Shown here: piece by piece, positions 11,345 through 22,122 of the stretch
Layout of the letters: each line of letters starts with the position of its first letter
Numbering within the stretch: position 1 is the stretch's first letter
From: Tuctoria greenei
Lineage: Eukaryota > Streptophyta > Magnoliopsida > Poales > Poaceae
Length of the DNA stretch: 64,000 nucleotides
Direction: 5' to 3'
NCBI GenBank assembly: GCA_036927565.1
Contig: JAYESD010000009.1
Span: forward strand, 151,364,929-151,428,928
Translations under genes and position numbers: made by a program
Notes under the pieces: model-generated
Seen by the model: only the letters and a program-made list of their open reading frames with translations
Database searches by the model: none
What the model was told of the DNA's origin: nothing

Positions 11345-14300
11345 CCATTTTCTCAGGTGGATTTTAAGTACCGACCGCTTGAGAAGATGGTTACCTCAGG
11401 CGGGTTTTACTTACCAACCGCCTGAGAAGATAAAATTATCTCAGGCGGTTGGTAAGTAAAACCCGCCTGAGATAAACATCTTCTTAGGCGGTTATTAAGT
11501 ACCAACCGCCTGTGGATATATTTATTTCTTCTTAAATAATATTCTTGGTTAAATGTGGGTCCATTAAAAAGGAAAAATTCCACTTTCTTGTAATATTATT
11601 GATAAGTAAAGGTTACCATTAAATTTCACTTCATAAATCCTTTGAAATTGGTCAGAACATAAAAAACATACAACAAATGCTATTTTTCATTTTTTCTATC
11701 TTGATGAATATAATGCTTTTTTCATTTATTTTTCAGTGGACATTTTTACTCATCATACCAACCTCTATGAATTTTTTCAGATTTTTTTAAATTTTTTTGA
11801 ATCAATGTGTGTTCATAATTTGATGAATGCCTCATATGTATATGAGCATTTAGTTACAATGATGGATAATTTGAAGTTTGACATGTTGGAATGCTTTTAA
11901 TAAAATTTAACAAAACTCATACCTGTATAAATTATACAAATATATTCATACAAACAAATTTGAGTGAAGGATCTTTTTTTATGAGATACACAAATGTGAA
12001 TAATATGTGAGTAGAAATTAATTTGATATTTACCAAAATATTACAATGTCAGCTATACAAGTTTTAAAATATTTTGTTCAGGTGGAAGATGTTAATTTTA
12101 TACAAATGTAGAAGAAAGAATTATCGAATTTGGACACAATTTGCAGAACCTAAACATGTTTGAGTATTTATATTAGAATCTAAATAAAAAAGAAGCAAGG
12201 GATAAGGAAACTGAAGAACAGTATCGGGCATTATCTCTGGCGGTTAGTAAGTAAAACCCGCCTGAGATAAACATCTTCTTAGGCGGTTATTAAGTACCAA
12301 CCGCCTGTGAATATATTTACTTCTTCTTAAATAATATTCTTGATTAAATGTGGGTCCTTTAAAAAGGCAAAATTCCACTTTCTTGTAATATTATTTATAA
12401 GTAAAGGTTATCATTAAATTTAACTTCATAAATCCTTTGAAATTGGTCAAAATATAAAAAACATACAACAAATGCTATTTTTCATTTTTCTATCTTGATG
12501 AATATAATTCTTTTTTCATTTATTTTTTCAGTGGACATTTTACTCATCATACCAACCTCTATGAATTTTTTCAGATTTTCTTAAAAAATTCTTAATCAAT
12601 GTGTGTTCATAATTTGATGAATGTCTCATATGTATATGAGCATTTAGTTAGAATGATGGATAATTTGAAGTTTGACATGTTGGAATGCTTTTTAAAAAAA
12701 TTAAGAAAATTCATACATGTATAAATATTACAAATATGTTCATACAAACAAATTTGAGTGAAGGATCTTTTTTTATGAGATACACAAATGTGAATAATAT
12801 GTGAGTAGAAATTAATTTGATATTTACCAAAACATTACAATGTTAATTATATAAGTTTTAAAATATTTTGTTCAGGTGGTAGATGTTAATTTTATACAAA
12901 TAGAAGAAAGAATCATCGAATTTGGAAACAATTTGCAGAATCTAAACATGTTTGAGTATTTATATTGGAATCTAAATCAAAAAGAAACAAGGGATAAGGA
13001 AACTGAAGAACAGTATCGGGCATTATCTCAGACGGTTGGTAAGTAAAACCCGCCTGAGATAAACTTCTTCTCTGGCGGTTATTAAGTACCAACCGTCTGT
13101 GAAGATATTTACTTCTTCTTAATAATATTCTTGATTAAGTGTGGGTCCTTTAAAAAGGCAAAATTCCACTTTCTTGTAATATTATTGATAAGTAAAGGTT
13201 ACCATTGAATTTCACTTCATAAATCCTTTGAAATTGGTCAGAACATAAAAAACATACAACAAATGCTATTTTTCATTTTTCTATCTTGATGAATATAATG
13301 CTTTTTCCATTTATTTTTTCAGTGGACATTTTTACTCATCATACCAACCTCTATGAATTTTTCTCAGATTTTTTTAAAGTTTTTTGAATCAATGTGTGTT
13401 CATAATTTGATGAATGCCTCATATGTATATGAGCATTTAGTTAGAATGATGGATAATTTGAAGTTTGACATGTTGGAATGCTTTTAAAAAAAATTAACAA
13501 AATTCATACATGTATAAATGATACAAATATGTTCATACAAACAAATTTGAGTGAAGGATCTTTTTTTATGAGATACACAAATGTGAATAATATGTGAGTA
13601 GAAATTAATTTGATATTTACCAAAACATTACAATGTCAGCTATACAAGTTTTAAAATATTTTGTTCAGGTGGTAGATGTTAATTTGATACAAATGTGGAA
13701 GAAAGAATCATCGAATTTGGACACAATATGCAGAATCTAAACATGTTTGAGTATTTATATTGGAATCTAAATAAAAAAGAAGCAAGGGATAAGGAAACTG
13801 AAGAACAGTATCAGGCATTATCTCATGCGGTTGGTAAGTAAAAACCGTCTGAGATAAACTTCTTCTCAGGCAGTTATTAAGTACCAACCGCCTGTGAAGA
13901 TATTTACTTCTTATTAATTAATATTCTTGATTAAATGTGGGTCCTTTAAAAAGGCAAAATTCCACTTTCTTGTAATATTATTGATAAGTAAAGGTTACCA
14001 TTAAATTTCACTTCATAAATCCTTTGAAATTGGTCAGAACATAAAAAACATACAACAAATGTTATTTTTCATTTTTCTATCTTGATGAATATAATGTTTT
14101 TTTCATTTATTTTTTCAGTGGACATTTTTACTCATCATACCAACCTCTATGAATTTTTTCAGATTTTTTTAAATTTTTTTGAATCAATGTGTGTTCATAA
14201 TTTGATGAATGCCTCATATGTATATGAGCATTTAGTTACAATGATGGATAATTTGAAGTTTGACATGTTGGAATGCTTTTAAAAAAATTAATAAAATTCA

Positions 14301-14812
14301 TACATGTATAAATGATACAAATATGTTCATACAAACAAATTTGAGTGAAGGATCTTTTTTTATGAGATACTCAAATGTGAATAATATGTGAGTAAAAATT
14401 AATTTGATATTTACCAAAACATTACAATGTCAGCTATACAAGTTTTAAAATATCTTGTTCAGGTGGTAGGTGTTTATTTTATACAAATGTTGAAGAAAGA
14501 ATCATCGAATTTGGACACAATTTGTAGAATCTAAACATGTTTGAGTATTTATATTGGAATCTAAATAAAAATAAAGCAAGGGATAAGGAAAACTGAAGAA
14601 CAGTATCGGACATTATCTTAGGCGGTTGGTCTGTAACACCCGCCTAAGATCTGACTGTGAAGATATTTACTTCTTCTTAATTAATATTCTTGATTAAATA
14701 TCTTCTCAGGCGGTTGGTAAGTAAAACCCGCCTGAGATAATCATTTTTGCAGGCGGTTATTAAGCACCAACCGCCTGAGAAAAAGTTAAAAACCGTCTGT
14801 GAAAAACCGACG
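11345..14812. repeat. Four-fold ~795 bp tandem array containing CACTA subterminal motifs
   Basis: Units begin at 11436, 12231, 13023 and 13818, with the start of a fifth at 14613, giving periods of 795, 792, 795 and 795 bp. Each starts with an inverted pair of the form CAGGCGGTTGGTAAGTAAAA / CCCGCCTGAGATAA, then ~700 bp of AT-rich sequence. Copies are very similar, implying recent expansion. The small open frame in each unit (for example 14082-14282) is disrupted in other copies and is unlikely to be a gene. The array lies between a leftward and a rightward promoter. Confidence 0.85.
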
Positions 14813-15020
14813 CCTATATAAGGACCCCTCACCACAGTCAAAACGTAACCCCAGAGAATTTATATCGATGCCGCAAGGCTGCCAAATTTCCCCGACACCG
14901 CTCCGCCGCTCCGCCGCCTAGCCCATACTGTCGCGCCGCCGCTCAACCCCGCACCGCCACTTCTCCACCCAGCCGGCCCACCATGCTAACGTCTCCCCAC
15001 CGTGCTGACGCCTCTGCAAG
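14813..15020 (+). promoter_or_regulatory. Transposase promoter and leader exon
   Basis: The last repeat (CCGTCTGTGAAAAACCGACG) runs into CCTATATAAGGACCCC, a TATA element at 14814-14822, followed by a GC-rich leader ending at a donor (CTCTGCAAG then GTAGATG at 15021). The same arrangement, sequence-related through leader and first intron, stands before the UBC9-like gene at 20903. The leader carries no convincing long reading frame. Confidence 0.6.
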
Positions 15021-16301
15021 GTAGATGTAGTTTCCTTACTTTTTCTTTGTATATTTTCATTAGCTGATAAGCTGTTAGTTTTGTGTGTTCTCGTATATGG
15101 ATTTTGTCCTTTTGCATGTGTAAGGACTGTATAGATTGTGTTCTGGTATATTGATGTATGGACTATATGGATTGTTTCCTTTTTGTGTGTTCTGCTAGTT
15201 TGGTCTTTTATATATTGATGTATGGACTATATTGTAATAAGCTTATTGTAGTTTGTACCTATTATGTGACATGAATATGATGTTTGATTAATAGATGCTA
15301 TTGTAATATATATAAGATGCATGAAGTATACCCGAACTTGTAATTGTAGTTTTATGTGTTTTCCTTTTCAATATGCTACTTGTGTGTGCGTACCTCCTGC
15401 TTGCATATATTTCGAACGAGTGATTAGGGTTAGATTTCTAGGGAGATGGTTTTATAACTCACCCATTTAGTTACCATCGTTGGATGGGATTCGACATCAA
15501 GATATAACGGACCGGAACCCACCTAGACCTAGCCCATGCTGCTGGGCCTGTTTGCCCCACGACTTCAATCCTTCACCCCCGATTGCTGCTCCCGATGCCT
15601 TCGACTTCGTCTACCTCAAGCTGCAGTAGGGTTGGGCATTGGCGACCATACCTCCTCGTTGCTAGGTGACATCAATGGTGGCAGGGTGCAGAAGTCAGCG
15701 ACAGGGCCATCTGCAAGCGGCAGCGAGGTCTAGAAATGGCACCGGGGGTGGAAGGCAGCACCGGGGCCAGCTGCAGGTGGCGACAAGGATGGAGACAGTG
15801 TTGGAGGCACCGGGGCCAGCTGTCGGCAGCGGCGAGACCGAAAGACGGAGGTGATGGCCGGAGTCGCAGGCGACAGCGCACGGTGGTCGGTGGAAAGTTG
15901 GCGGCAGTCACCGAAGTGGCGAAGTGGAGCCGTGCCACACTCCAGCAGCGCGCCTCTCCATCGCGTCAGGTCGGGGGTGGCGGCAAAAATCCACCCGTAC
16001 CCGCACCCGTCGGGTGCAATACCCGTCGGGTACCCGTACCCGCGGGTATAATTGCCATCCCTAGATCCCACCCAGACCTAGCCCATGCCACTGGGCCTGT
16101 TTGCCCCACGACTTCAATCCTTCACCCCCGCTTGCTGCTCCTGACGCCTTCGACTCCATCCGCCTCAAGACATCGCCCGTCTCCTACATTAGTCACCCTA
16201 ATCATACTTGTTATGTCTCTGTAAATTCATTTTATAGAAGACCTTTAGAGAATATTTGTGGCCAAATTTTGTAAATTTGACAAAAATTCTATTATTGAAG
16301 C
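15021..16301 (+). repeat. Leader intron with a 103 bp direct repeat around an inserted segment
   Basis: Two related 103 bp copies lie at 15518-15620 and 16067-16169 (shared GACCTAGCCCATGC, GCCCCACGACTTCAATCC). They flank a GC-rich segment ending in a run of CCCGTACCCG-type motifs and TTGCCATCCCTAG, which resembles the end of a hAT-like non-autonomous element. I find no matching 8 bp target copies. Frames in the GC-rich part (15666-16224) are not convincing. Confidence 0.45.
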
Positions 16302-19300
16302 ATGGGTTGTCGAGCGTGGATGTATAACATGCCAAGACCCGATCCTATGTACATTCATAATGTTGCAAATTTTAAGCATCCAAGAGACATGCGAAGTTGC
16401 AAAAGATAGATGACATATTATGTCCATGTATCGACTGGGAAAATAAGATTGCTCTGACGGATACTATAGTAATCCAATCTCATTTGGTGAAAATAGGTTT
16501 CAAAAAAAACTACACAATATGGACAGAGCATGGTGAGTTAGATACACATGATGTGGATAAAGATGATGAGAGAGGTTCAGATGATGATAATGTTCATATC
16601 GATGATGGTAGTGACAATCAAGCTGTTGATGATGATGATGAGTTCGATTGTGAGGAGATGTTGCGTCACATTGAACCATATGTATTGACTTCTATGGGAG
16701 CAAGCAAAGGTTTAAGTAAAATGGAGACATTGCAGAATGCGGCGATGGAGCTTTTATATGATGAATCAAACGGTTGTGATAAAGAGTTTACTACATTGCG
16801 TGCAGTCTTAGAACTACTAAAGTTGAAAGCTACGCACGGATGGTCCGATTGTAGTTTCTATGATCTTTTGAATCTTCTGGCAGAAATTCTCCTAAATCCA
16901 AATAAATTTCCCAGAAGCACTTATAAAGCGAAGAAACTTCTTTGCCCGATGGCACTAGGTGTGACAAAAATACACGCTTGTGTGAACCATTGTATTTTGT
17001 ATCGTAAAGAGCATGAGCTCGCAACTAGATGCCCCAATTGTGGTGTCAGTAGATATAAGAAGGACTACAATCACCAGTATGTTACCAACATGAAAAAGAC
17101 TCAGAAGAATAAGAAGTTTATTATTGGTCCTGAAGGTGACGATGACGATACTTCTGGTGATGCAGACGGGAAGAATAAGAGAAAAATTCCTGCCTTGGTG
17201 ATGTGGTACCTTCCGGTAATTGATCGCTTGAAGCGTTTGTTCTCAAACCCTAGGGAGGCTGAACTTATGCGTTGGCATTCCGAGCAACGCAAGAAGAATG
17301 AAAAACATATACGACACCCTGGTGATGCAACGCAGTGGAAAAATTTTGATATTCAGTATCCAGAATTTGCGAAGGAAATCAGAAATATGAGGTTTGCCTT
17401 AGGTACACACGGAATGAATCCATTTGGTGAAAAAAGGAGCATACACAGCACATGGCCCGTGGTCTTAATGATGTACAACCTACCGATGTATTTGTGTCAC
17501 AAAAGGAAATATATCTTGTTATCTGTTCTTATCCAAGGTCCAAAACAACCCGGTATCGAAATTGATGTGTTCTTGGAACCTTTAATGGAAGATATGGAGA
17601 AATTGTGGAATGAAGGGGTACGTACATGGGATGATTACAAGCGGAAGTATTTCACGCTAAGAGCAATGATATCCGTTACCGTGCATGATTATCCCGGACT
17701 GTTTACATTATCGGGACAAATGAAAGGGAAGAAAGGTTGTGTTAGGTGCGTGAATAGAACTGGATTTCTATACCTCACTTCATCCAAAAAGATGGTGTAC
17801 ATGAGACACAGACGGTTATTGACAGATACACACAAGTATAGGAAGATGAAAGAACAATTTGATAACAAAATCGAAAAAGATACTGCACCAAAACCTTACA
17901 GTGGAAAACTTGTGTTTGAAATGGTCAAGCACATTCATATTGCTTTCGGTAAGGGCAAAAATAGTAAAGGAATTAAGAGAAAGAAAAGTACATCTTCGGA
18001 TGATACAACTGACATGGCTTTCAAGAAACAATCAATTTTTTTCAAGTATCTTCCGTATTGGAAGAATTCGGAATTTTGCATAGTATTGATTTGATGCACG
18101 TTACAAAGAATGTATTTGACAGCATCATTGGGACCTTGCTGGACATGCCGAGGAAAACAAAGGACGGATTAAATTCACGTATGGACCTAGTAAATATTGA
18201 TTTGAGACCAGAGCTTCATCCAGTAGAAAAGGCGAACAGGCGGCATTACCTTCCCCCAGCCAGCTACAACTTGACGCTAGAAGAGAAAAAAGCAATTTGT
18301 GAATGCTTGCATGGGATCAAAGTGCCCACGAGTTTCTCATCCAATATACGCAAACTAGTTCGATGAAAGACTTGTCTTTATTCGGTTATAATTCTCACGA
18401 CTGTCACATGATGATGATAGTTTTCCTTGCCATTGCAATAAGAGTCATCAAACCTGAGCATATAAAAGTTGTCATCACACGTTTGTGTTACTTCTTCAAT
18501 GCAGAATCACAAAAGGTGATAGCCGTGAAGATTTAGACTATCTAAAAACATACATCGTCGAGACAATGTGCAAGCTTGAGATGTGTTTCCCACCATCCTT
18601 TTTCGATATGCAAGTACACCTAATCATACATCTTGTTGATCAGATAAAAGCATTGGGGCTACTATATTTACATCATATGTTTTTGTTAGAGAGATATTTA
18701 GGAGTATTAAAAGGTTATGTGCGGAACCGTGCTCACCCAGAGGGTTCAATTATGGAAGGATACACCACTGAAGAAGTGATTGAGGGTTGCGCTGATTACA
18801 TCAAAGATGGAAAATTGATAGGTGTGCCTATACCGGTACATGAGGGTAGACTACGTGGGAGAGGCAAAGTGGATAAGAAAACTTTTATCGTTCAAGATTA
18901 CAAGAATGTACACCGTGCATATTTTGATGTACTACAACAGATCGCAATAGCTGAGTCGTACATCGAGGAACACCAAATTGAGCTTCGTGATAAAAACCAA
19001 GACCGAACAGAGGACTGGATCATGAAAGAGCACAGAAGATGTTTCACTGAATGGTTAATGGACAAAAATATACCATACGGAAACACTATAGAAGAGGCAA
19101 CAATGAAGAAGTTAGCTTCTGACCCATCTGCTTTGGTGACATCATGGCAAGCATATGACATCAATGGTTATACATTTTACACTAAAGAAAAAGACGGTAA
19201 GAGTGGCACAAAATAGTGGTGTTCGTATTGAGGCTTATGATTCACAAGGGCAGAAGACCACATACTTCGGGTTCATAGAGGAAATATGGGAACTCGATTA

Positions 19301-19694
19301 TGGCAAAAGAATGGTAATGCCCGTATTTAAGTGTCAATGGGTCAAACATCCTGATGGTGTGAAAGTGGACAATTACGGGCTGACATTGGTAGACTTGAAT
19401 AAAGTGGGTTATAAAGATGAAATGTGGGTTCTCGCCGATAATGTTGCACAAGTTTTTTATATTCAAGTTCCAGAAACTGAGAATATGCACGTAGTTCTTT
19501 CTAGAAAGCAAAATATTGTTGGGGTTGAGAATGTGGAAGATAATGAAGAGGAATATAATCAGTATGAAGAGATGTACCTTTTCACTAAACCAGAAAACAT
19601 CAAGCGCGTAGAGAGAAGCATTAAAAAGAATTTGAAACCCTATATGCGAGAATATGTCAATGCTGGAAAAAATGTATATAGCAATGCGAGATGA
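16302..19694 (+). pseudogene. TNPD/TNP2-type CACTA transposase, frameshifted
   Basis: The ATG at 16302 opens MGCRAWMYNMPRPDP, the transposase-associated domain. Transposase_21 follows (GWSDCSFYDLLNLLAEIL, CPNCGVSRYKKD, LMRWHSEQRKKNEKHI, HSTWPVVLMMYNLPMYLC), then DUF4218 (CKLEMCFPPSFFDMQVHL, GYVRNRAHPEGSIMEGY) and DUF4216 (WELDYGKRMVMPVFKCQWVK, VLADNVAQVFY), ending at 19694. The longest uninterrupted piece is 565 codons (16397-18094). One base is missing near 16378, and further frame changes lie near 18060, 18365, 18530 and 19200, so no intact protein can be made. Compared with the minus-strand copy at 1614-4375, Transposase_21 is complete. Decay is by small indels rather than deletion, suggesting recent loss of function. 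Confidence 0.9.
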
Positions 19695-19796
19695 TATATA
19701 TTGTATATATTTGTATCTTCTAAAATCAACTTAGAACAATGTTCTATTTCAGCTTTAGATAGCATGTTTCGAACATTATTAAATTAAGCGTTTGTT

Positions 19797-20786
19797 TCGA
19801 GCTCCTGTCAAGCTAATCCCTTCACAGCAAGCTCTTGTAGATGCAAGTAACACCCGAGACTCATAATTTGGATTGTTAAAAGCTTCAATTGAAGTCTGAC
19901 GATACTTCCCGTCCATTTGAGGGCTTGTTTGGATAGGATACACCCAAACAAGCCCTGCAAGATTTCTTTCTCTTCTCTCCATTTTGATAACTTACGAAGA
20001 TGCTACTTTATCAGTTCTAATGGCTGAATATATTGATTACAAATCAGTACCATCTCTCTTAGTGCTTTACACAAGCGACGAAACGTACAACTTCAATCAC
20101 ATTGTTTTTACCATTTTCATAGGAATTTGACCTTAATCTTTTAAGCATAGATTTATTAATAATTGAAGCTTCTTCATCAGACATGTTAATAGCAGTTACA
20201 AGGGAAGGGTGTGTTGAAGCTAACGAAATCTCAATGGGACTGATGACAAAGAGATGTTGCATATGAGTGATAATGTCCAGGTTAGATAGCATGAAGCTAT
20301 GATGATAGCCTTCACGCTGTTTAACCTGGATATTGCCACTCATATGCAGGATCTCTTTATCTTCAGTCTCATTTAGATTTCATTAGCTTCGACACATCCT
20401 TCACTTATAACTGCCATTAACATGTGTGATAAGGAAGCTTCACTTATTTGATAAATCTATGCTTGAAAGATTAAGGTTAAATCCCTATAAAAGTGTAAAA
20501 ACAAGATTTGTGATTGAAGTTGTTCGCTTACTCGCTTGTGTGAAGCACTAAGAAAGTGAGTACTGATTTTTAGTCAATATATTTAGGCATTAAAACTGAG
20601 AAAGGAGCATCTTCCTAAGTTTTCAAATGGACAGGAGGGAAAGAAATCGTTCAAATGGATGGGAAAATCCTTCATAGGATCGTCAGGCTTCTAATTGATG
20701 CTTTCAACAATTCAAATGATGAGCCATGGGTGTTACTTGCATCTACAATAGCTTGCTATGCAGGGATTAGCTTGACAGGAGCTTAG
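19797..20786. repeat. ~990 bp inverted repeat of a CLASSY/DRD1-like SNF2 helicase fragment
   Basis: Left arm 19797-20302 and right arm 20303-20786 are reverse complements of one another, diverged but alignable end to end; the outer 54 bp match at 51 positions. Even the centre (20279-20334) folds, from CCAGGTTAGATAGC to GCTGTTTAACCTGG. In coding sense each arm encodes part of a SNF2 helicase C-terminal half: THPSLVTAINMSDEEASII, MLKRLRSNSYE, MDGKILHRI, AFNNPNYESR and VLLASTRACCEGISLTGA, the helicase motif V region. The wording is closest, from memory, to CLASSY-type proteins, which recruit RNA polymerase IV in RNA-directed DNA methylation. Stops and frame breaks in both arms exclude a protein product. 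A read-through transcript of the transposase gene, ending 100 bp upstream, would fold into a long hairpin. Confidence 0.8.
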
Positions 20787-21125
20787 CAGCATCAGAGGCG
20801 GTTGGTAAGTAAAACCCGCCTGAGATAAACATCTTATCAGGCAGTTATTAATTACCAATCGCCTGTGAAAAATTTAAAAAACGCCTATGAAAAACTGATG
20901 CCTATATAAAGACCCCGCGGAGGCACACCTCTGCCCAGTCCCACATCGCGCCACGAGGTACCTAAGTAAATTCGCATAGTTTCCTTACTATGCATTGCAT
21001 GCTACCTTTTTCTTTGTATATTTTCATAAGCTACCAGTTTTGTGTGTTGGTATATGGATTGTGTCCTTTTGCATTTGTGTACATATGTGTTTGGACTCAA
21101 TAATTTAGAAGTTTGGTCTTTTCAG
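20787..21125 (+). promoter_or_regulatory. Duplicated transposase promoter, leader and intron before the UBC9-like gene
   Basis: Repeats CAGAGGCGGTTGGTAAG and CCCGCCTGAGATAAAC are followed by CCTATATAAAGACCCC (TATA 20903-20908), a short GC-rich leader ending at a donor (CCACGAG then GTACC at 20958) and an intron to 21125. The intron shares TTTTTCTTTGTATATTTTCA, AGTTTTGTGTGTT and GTCCTTTTGCAT, in the same order, with the transposase leader intron at 15021-15130. The captured gene therefore sits behind a copy of the transposon's own control region. Confidence 0.7.
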
Positions 21126-22122
21126 ATTATGATGTCTTGGGCGTGTAGCCGATTGAAGGAGGAGCGCTTGGCGTGGCGCAAGAACCATCCCCATGTATGT
21201 ACATATGGCACACCAGTCGCATGGTTGTATATACATATGTATCTGTAATGGACTGATGAACTTAACTGTAGTTTGTTTTTCCGTCTTGTTTGTTTTTGGT
21301 ATTTTCAATTTCTCTGCGTAGGGTTTCTTTACGAAGCATGAATCGGGAGATTTATTGAAGTGGTAGTGCATCGTCCCCGGTAAAGAAGGGGTAAGTCATG
21401 AAGAACAAGCACAATATGAGTTTAACCATCGTTCTCCTATTAATAAATTTCTTTTGCAGACTGAATGGGAAGATGGTTACTACCCCCTGACAATCTCCTT
21501 CTCTGAGGACTATTCCTTGGTGCCTCCAAGATGCGCCTTTCCAAGCGGGTTCTTCCACCCAAATGTCCATCGTTCGGGAGCACTCTGCATCGGGATTCTT
21601 GATCAAGAGACTATAAGATATACCTATTTTGCTCATGTAATTATTACTTAATTGTTGTTGAACTTATTTGAACGGGTTTCTTATATTGCTTAAATTATAT
21701 TTTGTAGGGGTGGTGTAGTGCTTTTACAATCAAAATTATACTACTTGAAGTTCAGCGTTTGCTGCATCAGCCAAATGTGCCCGATGTTGAAAATGATTGC
21801 TATAATCTACTTATCAAGGTTAGATGACACTTTGACTTCGTGACCAATGTAGGTTATTCATTCTTCCTTCGACATTTGTTAATTTAAATAATGTCAATAT
21901 TTTCAGGATCTAGCGGAATATAAGAGACGTGTTCGGGAGCAAGCAGGACGGTACAATTTAGATTCATCGATGGGAGCTTCATCGTTGATCTACAATGAAT
22001 GTAGCATGCTTTTTTTTCTACTTGACAGGGTGCTTCATCGTCGTTGTTTGCAGCTGTTACAGAGAGAGGCTCACTTAAACTTGTGCTCAGTGTGTAAAGA
22101 TGTTATCTTTGAGCAATTGTAA
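21126..22122 (+). pseudogene. UBC9/SCE1-like SUMO-conjugating enzyme gene carried by a CACTA
   Basis: Five exons: 21126-21194 (ATG 21129), 21322-21390, 21460-21612, 21708-21818, 21907-22122. They cover nearly the whole ~160-residue SUMO E2: RLKEERLAWRKNHPH, IVPGKEG, WEDGYYPLTISFSEDY, FFHPNV (the HPN motif, 21556-21564), a cysteine in ALCIGI at the catalytic position (21586-21588), LLHQPNVPDVENDCYNLLIK and DLAEYKRRVREQAGRY. SUMO E2 enzymes pass SUMO to target lysines. Introns are kept, so capture was at DNA level. Defects: an in-frame TAG at 21364-21366 and a splice donor changed from GT to AT at 21613-21614. The frame runs about 50 residues past the usual end because a stop present in the second copy (63460-63462) is lost. 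This copy probably makes no normal enzyme. Confidence 0.85.

Noticed and set aside
14082..14282. 66-codon frame in a tandem unit
   Set aside because: The other units carry stops or indels in the same place, so there is no sign of coding conservation.
11345..14812. Regularly spaced repeats considered as CRISPR-like or satellite
   Set aside because: The 795 bp period, plant context and CACTA motifs explain them; spacers are copies of each other.
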